Part shown: positions 7,611 through 14,152 of the stretch, in pieces
How positions within the stretch are numbered: the stretch's first letter is position 1
How the letters are laid out: every line of letters begins with the position of its first letter
Assembly: GCA_020722825.1 (NCBI GenBank)
Contig: DYKC01000022.1
Span: 1 to 14,226 of the forward strand
Direction: 5' to 3'
Source: Vermiphilus sp.
Lineage (GTDB): Bacteria > Ratteibacteria > UBA8468 > B48-G9 > JAFGKM01
Length of the DNA: 14,226 nt
Made by a program: the position numbers and the translations under genes
Notes under the pieces: generated by a model
Databases searched by the model: none
Told to the model about the DNA's origin: nothing
Seen by the model: only the letters and a program-made list of their open reading frames with translations

Positions 7611-8332
7611 TCCTCCTCCTTGTTAGTAGGAAATATCTTTATCAGTTCTTTTTTCTTCTTTTCAAAGTATGCATCTATCTGACACTTTAAACCTTCCATG
7701 TTTTCAATGGCGTGAATTCTTTCTTCAAGTTTCTGTTGTTCTTCTATTATTATTCTGAAGGCATCTGCTATGGGGTCAGGAAGATTGTTATGGTCAAGGT
7801 CTATGTGCTTTCTCTTTGTCGTTTCGCCTACTATTCTTCCGGGGACCCCTACAACCGTAGCGTTGGGTGGAACGGATTTTATAACAACCGAACCTGCCCC
7901 TATCCTGGAGTTGTCCCCGACCTTTATTGCTCCGAGTACGACTGCTCCTGCGCCAATTACCACATTATTTCCTATGGTTGGATGCCTTTTTTTCTTTTCC
8001 AGTGATGTTCCTCCGAGAACCACCTCCTGGTAAAGAAGAACATCGTCGCCTATCTCGGTTGTTTCGCCTATGACAACCCCCATTCCGTGGTCAATAAAAA
8101 ATCTCCTGCCGATTACAGCACCCGGATGTATCTCAATACCTGTTAGTGCGCGGTTTATATGGGAAAGAAATCTTGCAATGCTTTTGTTGCCTGCTGTCCA
8201 CAACCGATGGCAGAGTCTGTGTATTAAAATAGCGTGCAGTCCGGGATAGGATGTCAATACCTCAAAAAGATTTCTTGCCGCAGGGTCTCTTTCAAAAACC
8301 GTCTTTATATCTTCTTTTATTCTCTCAAACAT
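7607..8332 (-). CDS. cysE: Serine O-acetyltransferase
   Basis: Makes O-acetylserine from serine and acetyl-CoA, the first committed step of cysteine synthesis. I place the start at 8332, giving 241 aa. 'MFERIKEDIKTVFERDPAARN' then matches the usual beginning of the short CysE class, and the gene follows the E2 stop by 4 nt. An in-frame ATG at 8416 would add 28 residues overlapping E2 with no domain content. No clear SD precedes 8332, so coupling to E2 is likely. The left-handed beta-helix starts at about 65. Catalytic D81-H82 lie in 'FFIDHGMGVVIGET', and the lid/acceptor region is 'GGTSLEKKKRHPTIG'. 'VVGVPGRIVG' closes the helix. The charged tail (190-232) looks coiled-coil. cysK is not adjacent, and the link with the acetyl-CoA-producing dehydrogenase upstream is only suggestive. 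Confidence 0.95.
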   Translation of the reverse strand: MFERIKEDIKTVFERDPAARNLFEVLTSYPGLHAILIHRLCHRLWTAGNKSIARFLSHINRALTGIEIHPGAVIGRRFFIDHGMGVVIGETTEIGDDVLLYQEVVLGGTSLEKKKRHPTIGNNVVIGAGAVVLGAIKVGDNSRIGAGSVVIKSVPPNATVVGVPGRIVGETTKRKHIDLDHNNLPDPIADAFRIIIEEQQKLEERIHAIENMEGLKCQIDAYFEKKKKELIKIFPTNKEEE

Positions 8333-8336
8333 CGTT

Positions 8337-9554
8337 TTAATAAAATGCAAGTAATGCAGGATTTTCAAACATCTCTTTGAATCTTTTATAGAACAACCCC
8401 GCATATGCCCCGTCAATTATTCTGTGGTCAAAAGAAAACGAAACGTTCATAACAAAATGTACCTCAAGTCTGTCATCAATTACTACGGGTTCTTTTCCGA
8501 GTTTGCCCACCCCCATAATTGCAACACCTGGCATATTTATAACAGGCTGAAAGTTTTCCACACCGTACATACCGAGGTTTGATATGACAAACCTGGCATT
8601 CTTCAATTCCTCTTCAGAGAGTTTGTTTGAACGTGCCTTCTCAATAATCTCTCTGCGTTCATTTGAAAGACTGACAATATCTTTTTTATCGCAGTCTCTC
8701 AATACAGGCACGATGAGTCCCTGCTCTATGGATACCGCCAGTCCTATGTCAACGGCTGAATAAACCCTGATTTCTTCTTCCACAAGAGCCGCGTTTATCA
8801 ACGGATACTCTTTGATTGCTCTGGCGCCGATGAATACAAGAAAATCCGTATATGTGAGTTCAACATTCTGTTCTTTCTTAAGTTTTTTCAGTTTAACCAC
8901 TTCGTCGGCAAGGAACCTGCCCTGCAAATAATAGTGAGGAATTTCTTTTTTGCTCTCGGTGAGGCGTTTGGCGATTATCTTCCTGAAGGGTGTCCATTCC
9001 TGTACCGCATATCCTTCTGTTTCCCTCGCCCCTTTGGGGAGAAGGTTAGGGTGAGGGGTTCGTCCTCTCTTCTCAAGATAACCAAGTACGTCTTTTTTCT
9101 CAATCCTACCTTCCGGACCTGATCCAGTTACAAGAGCAATGTCTATACCTGCCTCTTCCGCCATCTTTTTCGCCAGCGGGCTTGCCTTGATTCTTTCAGA
9201 TGGAGCGGAGGTGTCAGAGGCTTTTTCCCCTTTTGTGGTTTCTGAGGAAGGTGGGGTTTCGGGAGGTTTTTTTTCTGCTGGCTTTGTGGTTTTTTCGGGT
9301 AGCGGTTCGTCAGGAGTATCCGATATATAGCCGATAGGCGTGATTACAGGAATTGGTTCGTCTGAAGGCTCATAAATCTTTTTTCGCAGATAACCGTCGT
9401 GTAAAGATTCAACCTCAAAGTTTGTTTTATCACTCATTACCTCAAAGAGAACCTCACCTTTCTCAACCCTCTCACCTTCTTTTTTTCTCCATGCAACAAG
9501 ATACCCTTCTTCCATTGTCTCGCCAAGTTTGGGCATTATGACTTCTTTTATCAT
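8337..9554 (-). CDS. pdhC: Dihydrolipoamide acyltransferase, E2 of a 2-oxo acid or acetoin dehydrogenase complex
   Basis: A 405-aa E2 that carries the acyl group on a lipoyl arm and passes it to CoA, forming the core of the complex with the E1 genes just upstream. One lipoyl domain (1-78) carries the target lysine K43 in 'VMSDKTNFEVES'. A Pro/Glu/Thr-rich linker follows (80-120), then the peripheral subunit-binding domain (122-160, 'KASPLAKKMAEEAGIDIALV'). The catalytic domain from about 186 ('WTPFRKIIAKRLTESK') ends in 'FSFDHRIIDGAYAGLF' with H377 and D381. Residues about 164-182, between the last two domains, are an in-frame repeat insertion (separate entry). The SD (GGAGTAAAGGA) lies within the repeat that fills the gap to E1-beta. 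Whether the natural substrate is pyruvate, a branched-chain oxo acid or acetoin cannot be settled here, so the symbol is tentative. Confidence 0.93.
   Translation of the reverse strand: MIKEVIMPKLGETMEEGYLVAWRKKEGERVEKGEVLFEVMSDKTNFEVESLHDGYLRKKIYEPSDEPIPVITPIGYISDTPDEPLPEKTTKPAEKKPPETPPSSETTKGEKASDTSAPSERIKASPLAKKMAEEAGIDIALVTGSGPEGRIEKKDVLGYLEKRGRTPHPNLLPKGARETEGYAVQEWTPFRKIIAKRLTESKKEIPHYYLQGRFLADEVVKLKKLKKEQNVELTYTDFLVFIGARAIKEYPLINAALVEEEIRVYSAVDIGLAVSIEQGLIVPVLRDCDKKDIVSLSNERREIIEKARSNKLSEEELKNARFVISNLGMYGVENFQPVINMPGVAIMGVGKLGKEPVVIDDRLEVHFVMNVSFSFDHRIIDGAYAGLFYKRFKEMFENPALLAFY
9023..9058 (-). repeat. Palindromic dispersed-type repeat read in frame within the E2 linker
   Basis: On the minus strand the element begins CCCCTCACCCTAACC and ends CCCCAAAGGGGCGAGGG. 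An inner CCCC-AAA-GGGG stem-loop and outer CCCTC/GAGGG arms make it self-complementary. It translates as 'TPHPNLLPKGARE'. From general knowledge, PHPN-LP-GARE/GEG peptides are the usual translation of a very widespread family of REP-like intergenic repeats. It falls exactly between the subunit-binding and catalytic domains and keeps the frame. Confidence 0.85.
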
Positions 9555-9561
9555 CTGTTTA

Positions 9562-9685
9562 TCCTTTACTCCTCACTCTTAAAAGACGGAATTAGGGATT
9601 CGGAAATTTTCCCTGCATTTGTCTTTGCCGAACCTCTAATCCCGAGTGCCAAATCCCTGCCTTACCTGCGGGGAGTTATGATTTA
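9562..9685 (-). repeat. Hairpin-forming intergenic repeat, copy 1 (E1-beta / E2 gap)
   Basis: This fills nearly the whole 128-bp gap. In transcription order it starts in the E1-beta stop codon and ends in the E2 ribosome binding site. It is closely similar along its length to the segment at 10671-10799. The arms 9587-9603 (CGGAATTAGGGATTCGG) and 9628-9644 are inverted copies with a few mismatches, so the transcript can form a long stem with a loop of about 25 nt. No open frame of interest and no transposase is associated. Confidence 0.9.
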
Positions 9686-10660
9686 TAACCTTACCATATC
9701 TCTTACCGCCTTGCATATCCTCTCTGTGTCTGGGACTGCAAGCTTTTCAAGCACAGGACTCTTAGGCATAGGCACATCTGCTCCTGCCACCCTTACTACA
9801 GGAGCGTCCAGATAATCAAAAGCATTTTCAGTGATCTGTGCGCTTATCTCAGCACCTGTACCACCTGTTTTACAATCCTCTTCAACTATTATCACCCTGT
9901 TTGTTTTTTTAACTGAGTTAACTATTGTTTCAATATCCATGGGCAGTAGCGTTCTCATATCCACTATTTCAACTGATATACCTTCTTTTTCCAGAACTGC
10001 GGCAGCTTCCTGACAGAAAAGTGTCATCCTTGAATATGTAACCAGAGTGACGTCTCTGCCTTCTCTTTTTATATCCGCAGTTCCTATTGGCAGCGTGTAC
10101 TCCTCTTCCGGAACACCTCCTCTAGTATTATATAACATTTTATGTTCAATGAAAACAACCGGATTATTTTCCCTTATTGAACTTTTCAGGAGCCCTTTTG
10201 CATCGTAAGGGGTGGATGGCATAACGACCTTTATTCCTGGTATGTGAATAAGCCATGATTCAAGACTTTGCGAGTGGTGTGCTCCCAGGGTTCTTCCTGC
10301 CCCACCCTCTGTTCTGAGAGTGAACGGAACAGTGCACTTCCCGCCAAACATATATCTTATCTTTGCTACCTGATTGTTGAGTTGTTCAAGACACAGGCCA
10401 ATAAAATCTATGTACATAATCTCTGCGACCGGTCTCATCCCGGTAAGAGCCGCTCCCAGTGCGACACCCACTATTGCATTTTCAGAAATTGGTGTGTCAA
10501 GCACCCGCTCATCGCCGTATTTTTTCCAGAGTCCTGCGGTGACCCCGTACGCTCCACCGTAGATAGCTATGTCTTCCCCCAGAAGAAAAACGTTTGGGTC
10601 CCTATCCATCTCCTCACGCAGTGCCTCATTTAATGCTTCTCTATAGGTTATCTCTCTCAT
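9683..10660 (-). CDS. pdhB: E1-beta (transketolase-like, C-terminal half) of a 2-oxo acid or acetoin dehydrogenase
   Basis: The 325-aa beta subunit of the alpha2beta2 thiamine-diphosphate E1. It matches the family end to end: 'REITYREALNEALREEMDRD', 'VFLLGEDIAIYGGAYGVTAGL', 'RVLDTPISENAIVGVALGAAL' with the likely cofactor-activating Glu at 60, 'TLRTEGGAGRTLGAHHSQSLE' with the conserved His near 129, and the C-terminal 'VEEDCKTGGTGAEISAQI' and 'RVAGADVPMPKSPVLE' used to bind partner subunits. It is full length, with a good SD (GGAGTAAAGGAG) ahead of the ATG. It sits between the alpha subunit and E2, flanked on both sides by copies of the same repeat. Paralogues for pyruvate, branched-chain oxo acids and acetoin are too alike to tell apart by eye. 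Confidence 0.94.
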   Translation of the reverse strand: MREITYREALNEALREEMDRDPNVFLLGEDIAIYGGAYGVTAGLWKKYGDERVLDTPISENAIVGVALGAALTGMRPVAEIMYIDFIGLCLEQLNNQVAKIRYMFGGKCTVPFTLRTEGGAGRTLGAHHSQSLESWLIHIPGIKVVMPSTPYDAKGLLKSSIRENNPVVFIEHKMLYNTRGGVPEEEYTLPIGTADIKREGRDVTLVTYSRMTLFCQEAAAVLEKEGISVEIVDMRTLLPMDIETIVNSVKKTNRVIIVEEDCKTGGTGAEISAQITENAFDYLDAPVVRVAGADVPMPKSPVLEKLAVPDTERICKAVRDMVRL

Positions 10661-10670
10661 CTTCAGAATC

Positions 10671-10799
10671 TCCTTTACTCCGAACTCTTAAAAGACGGAA
10701 TTAGGGATTCGGAAAAACTTTTCCCTGCCTTTATCTTTCCCGAACCTCTAATTCCGAGTGCCGAACCCCTGTCTTTACCTGTGAGGGGTTATGATTTTA
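10671..10799 (-). repeat. Hairpin-forming intergenic repeat, copy 2 (E1-alpha / E1-beta gap)
   Basis: This is the second copy of the repeat at 9562-9685, again spanning from the upstream stop codon (E1-alpha) to the SD of the next gene (E1-beta). The inverted arms are at 10696-10712 (CGGAATTAGGGATTCGG) and 10740-10756 (CCGAACCTCTAATTCCG). They pair at 15 of 17 positions, 16 counting a G-U, around a loop of about 27 nt. Copy 2 keeps a better stem than copy 1. Confidence 0.92.
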
Positions 10800-11756
10800 T
10801 GCATATAAGTCGGTATACAATTCTTCCGGCTCAGGGAGGGGGCTGTTAATGGCATAATCCACCGCCTCATCAAGTTCTTTCTTGACAAATTCATTAATTT
10901 CCTTGACCTCGTCATTCGTGAGAATGCCCTGCTCCACCATTTTATTTGAGAACAGTTTTATAGGGTCTCTTTCGCGCCAGAATTTCTCTTCTTCCCTTGT
11001 TCTATAGTTTCTCGGGTCGCTCCTGCTGTGCCCGTAATATCTGTAGGTATTTGCAACGAGGAAACTGGGACCTTTGCCACTTCGTGCATATTCAATCCAT
11101 TTTCCAGCGGCTTCCCGCACCGCAAGTACATCCTGTCCGTCAACACAATCTGACGGCATATCAAAGGCAAGCGCCTTCTTTGTGAGGTCCTGCACGGAGG
11201 ATGCCCTTTTAACGGAAACACTCATCCCGTAGAGGTTGTTTTCACAGACGTAAACAACAGGTAGTTTCCAAAGAGATGCCATATTAAGACATTCAAAGAA
11301 AATGCCGTTGTTTGTAGCGCCGTCTCCGAAGAAACAGATAACAACTTGCCCTGTCTTTTTCATCTTAATGGACAGCCCGGCGCCTGTTGCTATACCGAGA
11401 CTTCCTGCAACGATTCCGTTTGCCCCGAGATTTCCCTTAGAGAGATCTGCAAGGTGCAGTGAACCTCCCTTACCTTTGCATACGCCGGTCTTTTTTCCGA
11501 GAATCTCAGCCATCAGAGCCTTCAGGTCTCCGTCTTTGGCTATGGCATGTCCGTGTCCCCTGTGTGTGCTGGTAATGTAATCATCAGGCTCCATCATTGA
11601 AATGGTGCCTGCAGCAACCGCTTCCATCCCAGCATAAAGGTGGGAACCTCCTTCCGCTATGTTTTTGGCGAGGAGTTCCATTATAGTGTCTTCAAACTGC
11701 CTTATTTCCATCATCACCTTCAGTAATTTCTTTGCGAGTTCCTTGTCCACCCCCAT
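10797..11756 (-). CDS. pdhA: E1-alpha (thiamine-diphosphate-binding) of a 2-oxo acid or acetoin dehydrogenase
   Basis: The 319-aa alpha subunit that binds ThDP and decarboxylates or cleaves the substrate. The ThDP/Mg motif runs from GDG at 144-146 ('CFFGDGATNNGIFFECLNMA') to 'YVCENN' (170-174). Other signatures are 'THRGHGHAIAKDGDLKALMAE', 'GKKTGVCKGKGGSLHLAD', 'GANGIVAGSLGIATGAGL' and the loop 'TYRYYGHSRSDPRNYRTREE'. The length and the 'MAEILGKKTG.CKGKGGS.H.AD' wording recall AcoA-type acetoin dehydrogenases as much as pyruvate dehydrogenase, so the substrate is open. A strong SD (AAGGAGGG) lies 5 nt before the ATG. A 134-bp gap separates it from the zinc dehydrogenase upstream; I saw no clear promoter there, only a repeat remnant. 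Confidence 0.94.
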   Translation of the reverse strand: MGVDKELAKKLLKVMMEIRQFEDTIMELLAKNIAEGGSHLYAGMEAVAAGTISMMEPDDYITSTHRGHGHAIAKDGDLKALMAEILGKKTGVCKGKGGSLHLADLSKGNLGANGIVAGSLGIATGAGLSIKMKKTGQVVICFFGDGATNNGIFFECLNMASLWKLPVVYVCENNLYGMSVSVKRASSVQDLTKKALAFDMPSDCVDGQDVLAVREAAGKWIEYARSGKGPSFLVANTYRYYGHSRSDPRNYRTREEEKFWRERDPIKLFSNKMVEQGILTNDEVKEINEFVKKELDEAVDYAINSPLPEPEELYTDLYA

Positions 11757-11764
11757 ATCTCTCC

Positions 11765-11778
11765 CTCCTTTTACTCCG
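11765..11778 (-). promoter_or_regulatory. Ribosome binding cassette shared by all three dehydrogenase-complex genes
   Basis: The minus-strand sequence CGGAGTAAAAGGAG precedes E1-alpha. Nearly the same string, CGGAGTAAAGGAG (10682-10670), precedes E1-beta, and GAGGAGTAAAGGAT (9574-9561) precedes E2. The latter two are the ends of the intergenic repeat, so the SD and the repeat seem to have been copied together. The E1-alpha copy shares only this end. Confidence 0.7.
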
Positions 11779-11830
11779 TCTCACCCGCATCATTCCGAGT
11801 ACATTTTACGCAACCTGTTCCGAGCGTGCC

Positions 11831-11880
11831 ATTGAGATTACTTCGTCGCTTCGTCCTATAGAACTGGATAATGACAAGCA
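11831..11880 (-). repeat. Degenerate remnant of a dispersed repeat in the gap upstream of E1-alpha
   Basis: The plus strand reads ATTGAGATTACTTCGTCGCT and continues TCGTCCT, then after an unrelated dozen bases AATGACAAGC. From general knowledge this resembles a very common bacterial intergenic repeat with a GAGATTGCTTCGTCGCTTCG core and a CAATGACA end, here interrupted and mutated. The identification rests on memory of that motif. Nothing else is evident in the 134-bp gap apart from the E1-alpha SD. Confidence 0.55.
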
Positions 11881-11890
11881 TGGGGTACTG

Positions 11891-12937
11891 TTACGGTTTT
11901 ATAACTATCTTAAGCCCCTCCTTGTTTTCTGCCTTTGCAAGCCCCTTTTTTATCTCCGCAAGAGGGTACTGGTGCGTGATGTATCTTTTCGCATTTATCC
12001 TTCCAGAAGAAATGATGTCCAGGGCTATTCTGTTATGCAGGGGACTGGAACCATGTGTCCCTATGACAAAAAATTCGCCATAATGCAGGAGGTTGCTGTT
12101 AAAATTGATGTATGGTTTTTCTTTCGGCAGTCCGCCGAAGTAGTTTATAGAACCTCTTCTGGCAACAAGTTCCAGAGCCAGTTCCTGTGCCTGAGGAGCG
12201 CCCACTGCTACTATGATTCTGTCTGCCATTCTGCCATCAGTCAGTTCTGTTACGATTTTTTTGATATCAGAGCTGCTCATATCAACCGTTTTGGCTCCAG
12301 TAAATTCAGCCGCTGCAGCCCTTTCTGTGGAAATATCTGCAATAATTACCTTACCTGCTCCTGTGTTTCTGGCAAACTCCGCGTGTAAACATCCTATGGG
12401 ACCTGCACCTAGAATCAGCACTGTATCACCGACTTCCACTCTACTAAGAGATTGCCCATTAATGACACAGGCGAGAGGTTCTGCTATAGATGCCTCCTCA
12501 AAGGATACGTTTTCCGGTATTCTATTGACACATCCGTTTCTCACTGCATCTTCGGGAACCAGCATATACTCTGCAAATCCTCCATCGTAGTGGTAACCTA
12601 TTGCCTTCAGGTTTTCACACATTGTTTGGTATCCCCTACGGCAGTAATAACACCTTCCGCAGGGTATCGCAGGTGCGACGGCAACACGAGTTCCTTCCTC
12701 TATCCCTTTTAGATTTTTTCCTTTAGATAACACTGTACCACTTACCTCGTGTCCTGTTATTCTGGGGAAAACTATGTGTTTGTGCCCGTGATGATACACC
12801 TTCACGTCCGTTCCGCATATGGCGCAGGAATACACCTTTATGACAATTTCGTTATCACCAGGTTGAGGGATCGGGACCTCTTCCAGCGACAATTTTTCAA
12901 TATCCTTTAAAACTGCCGCCTTCATTTTTGAGCACAT
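11891..12937 (-). CDS. Zinc-dependent medium-chain dehydrogenase (sorbitol/threonine/alcohol dehydrogenase type)
   Basis: A 348-aa NAD(P)-dependent MDR enzyme that oxidises a secondary alcohol, probably a polyol or polyol phosphate given its neighbour. The catalytic zinc site fits C41 in 'CAICGTDVKVY' and H63-E64 in 'ITGHEVSGTV'. The structural zinc lobe has four cysteines (C93, C96, C99, C107: 'IPCGRCYYCRRGYQTMCEN'). The Rossmann motif is 'VLILGAGPIGCLHAEFARNTGAGKVIIAD', and the C-terminal 'HYGEFFVIGTHGSSPLHNRIALDIISSG' is typical of sorbitol and sugar-alcohol members. The ATG at 12937 has GGAG 7 nt upstream and overlaps the upstream dehydrogenase by 41 nt. A second ATG at 12925 is possible but has a worse SD. 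The exact substrate cannot be named. Confidence 0.93.
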   Translation of the reverse strand: MCSKMKAAVLKDIEKLSLEEVPIPQPGDNEIVIKVYSCAICGTDVKVYHHGHKHIVFPRITGHEVSGTVLSKGKNLKGIEEGTRVAVAPAIPCGRCYYCRRGYQTMCENLKAIGYHYDGGFAEYMLVPEDAVRNGCVNRIPENVSFEEASIAEPLACVINGQSLSRVEVGDTVLILGAGPIGCLHAEFARNTGAGKVIIADISTERAAAAEFTGAKTVDMSSSDIKKIVTELTDGRMADRIIVAVGAPQAQELALELVARRGSINYFGGLPKEKPYINFNSNLLHYGEFFVIGTHGSSPLHNRIALDIISSGRINAKRYITHQYPLAEIKKGLAKAENKEGLKIVIKP

Positions 12938-14117
12938 TATAATTCTCCATTATCTCGTTTACAACCCTATTTTCTTTTATGTCTGAAATCTGTCTCAGTA
13001 CGTAGACAACGCCATTTTCTTTAATAATCTCCTGCAGTTTTACTGCTTTTTCATCTTTCTGGTAATTATAACATAAACAGTATGCCATAACAAGACATAC
13101 CTTTTCAGGATATACATCCTGTGAGAGGCACAGTTTTATACCACCGGCTATCCTGTCTTTAGCACCTATCTTCCTTAGTGGATCCCTGCCCACCCTGTAT
13201 ACCGTATCACCCAGTGACCTGTTGCCGAACCTGCCGATAAGGTCGGAGATGTAGTTTTCTATCTCCGCAGTTTCAAAATTATGTTTTCTGATAAGAGCGG
13301 ATTTTGCCTCACTGATTACCCCCCTGAGAAGTTTGTGAATTTCTGTGTCTTCAAGGGCTTCCCATATATAGGTATGCCCCTTAAAGTATCCAGCATAGGC
13401 AAGGCAGGCATGTGCGAGGTTGTGTATAAACAACTTAAGTTCTTCATATGGAAACAGGTTTTCAACAGGATAGAATCCTTTAACCTGTGGGATGCCTCCC
13501 TTGAATTTTTTCTTTTCCACCGGCAGTATGTTATATGGCTCAACGGTTACCAGAAGTGGATATTTTTTACGAAGTTCATCGGATAAGGGGGAGACCATTC
13601 TACTAACAACGGTTTCAACAAATCCTGTTCTTTCATCAAGGAACGGTAAAAATTCGGGAGAGAGACACTTTTTAATTTCCTTCTTCAGAACCCTTGAACT
13701 ACCGAGAAGATTTTCGCAAATTACCACATTCAGATATGAATCAGGATTTTCCGCTGCCTTTTTTGCAATTCCTGAGGCGAGTATAGGGGCAATAGAGGGG
13801 ACATTATTTGCTCCCACGGCGGTAAAAACGAGACTGACATTCCCGATTGCTTCAGCAATCTTTTCCTTTTGTGATAAATTGAGCGCCGATAGATTGCGTA
13901 TCTTTTTTTCAGTTCTGATTTCTCTGTCCAGCAGCCATATCGGATATTCACCCTCCTCATTCAACATCCCCACAATCTTCTCGTTAACATCAACAAATAT
14001 GAGAGAATAACCTGAGGCACTGCATATATCTCCGATAAACCCCCTGCCTATCTGTCCCGCTCCGAAGATAACTACTGGGGTCAACTCTTGACGCCTGACA
14101 CTTTTCTTCCTTTGCAT
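12897..14117 (-). CDS. Mannitol-1-phosphate 5-dehydrogenase family protein (polyol long-chain dehydrogenase)
   Basis: A 406-aa member of the mannitol dehydrogenase family, expected to interconvert a hexitol phosphate and a ketose phosphate (MtlD makes fructose-6-phosphate) with NAD. The N-terminal Rossmann motif is 'VVIFGAGQIGRGFIGDICSASGY' (15-37). The catalytic Lys/Asn/His set fits K228, N233 and H236 in 'KLFIHNLAHACLAYAGY'. 'RFGNRSLGDTVYRVGRDPLRKIGAKDR' resembles the MtlD C-terminal domain. It is about 20-25 residues longer than classical MtlD, and about 12 of these are a basic N-terminal extension (MQRKKSVRRQEL) before the Rossmann fold. A TTG at 14084 would remove it, but its SD is poor. 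The ATG at 14117 sits 6 nt after a perfect TATAAT, suggesting a leaderless message. Altronate or fructuronate-type specificity is a weaker alternative. Confidence 0.87.
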   Translation of the reverse strand: MQRKKSVRRQELTPVVIFGAGQIGRGFIGDICSASGYSLIFVDVNEKIVGMLNEEGEYPIWLLDREIRTEKKIRNLSALNLSQKEKIAEAIGNVSLVFTAVGANNVPSIAPILASGIAKKAAENPDSYLNVVICENLLGSSRVLKKEIKKCLSPEFLPFLDERTGFVETVVSRMVSPLSDELRKKYPLLVTVEPYNILPVEKKKFKGGIPQVKGFYPVENLFPYEELKLFIHNLAHACLAYAGYFKGHTYIWEALEDTEIHKLLRGVISEAKSALIRKHNFETAEIENYISDLIGRFGNRSLGDTVYRVGRDPLRKIGAKDRIAGGIKLCLSQDVYPEKVCLVMAYCLCYNYQKDEKAVKLQEIIKENGVVYVLRQISDIKENRVVNEIMENYNVLKNEGGSFKGY

Positions 14118-14123
14118 CCCTCA

Positions 14124-14152
14124 ATTATACACCATACCTTCTGATTTTAAAA
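14124..14152 (-). promoter_or_regulatory. Putative promoter of the minus-strand gene run
   Basis: On the minus strand a perfect TATAAT (14129-14124) lies 16-17 nt after TTTAAA/TTTTAA (14152-14146). The -10 box ends 6 nt before the first ATG at 14117, so transcription would begin at or next to the start codon. The rest of 14153-14226 shows nothing I can name. Confidence 0.5.

Noticed and set aside
8333..8416. Upstream ATG at 8416 as the cysE start
   Set aside because: It adds 28 residues with no counterpart in the family and overlaps E2. The ATG at 8332 gives the usual CysE N-terminus and follows the E2 stop by 4 nt.
9587..9644. Hairpin in the E1-beta/E2 gap as an intrinsic terminator
   Set aside because: The stem is long with a large loop and is not followed by a U-tract in the transcript. 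It lies inside an operon whose downstream genes need read-through.
9562..10799. The paired intergenic repeats as a CRISPR array or insertion sequence ends
   Set aside because: There are only two copies, more than 1 kb apart with a housekeeping-type gene between. There are no spacers, no cas genes and no transposase. The E1-beta gene is full length and fits its neighbours, so a composite transposon is unlikely.
11732..12388. Long plus-strand open frame (218 aa) opposite the zinc dehydrogenase
   Set aside because: It is antisense to a gene with complete zinc and Rossmann motifs. Its product is Cys/Phe/Ser-rich with no domain, and it has no SD of note.
13492..14010. Plus-strand open frame (172 aa) opposite the mannitol dehydrogenase family gene
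   Set aside because: It is a shadow of a real gene, with low-complexity Ser/Phe/Leu composition and no recognisable motif.
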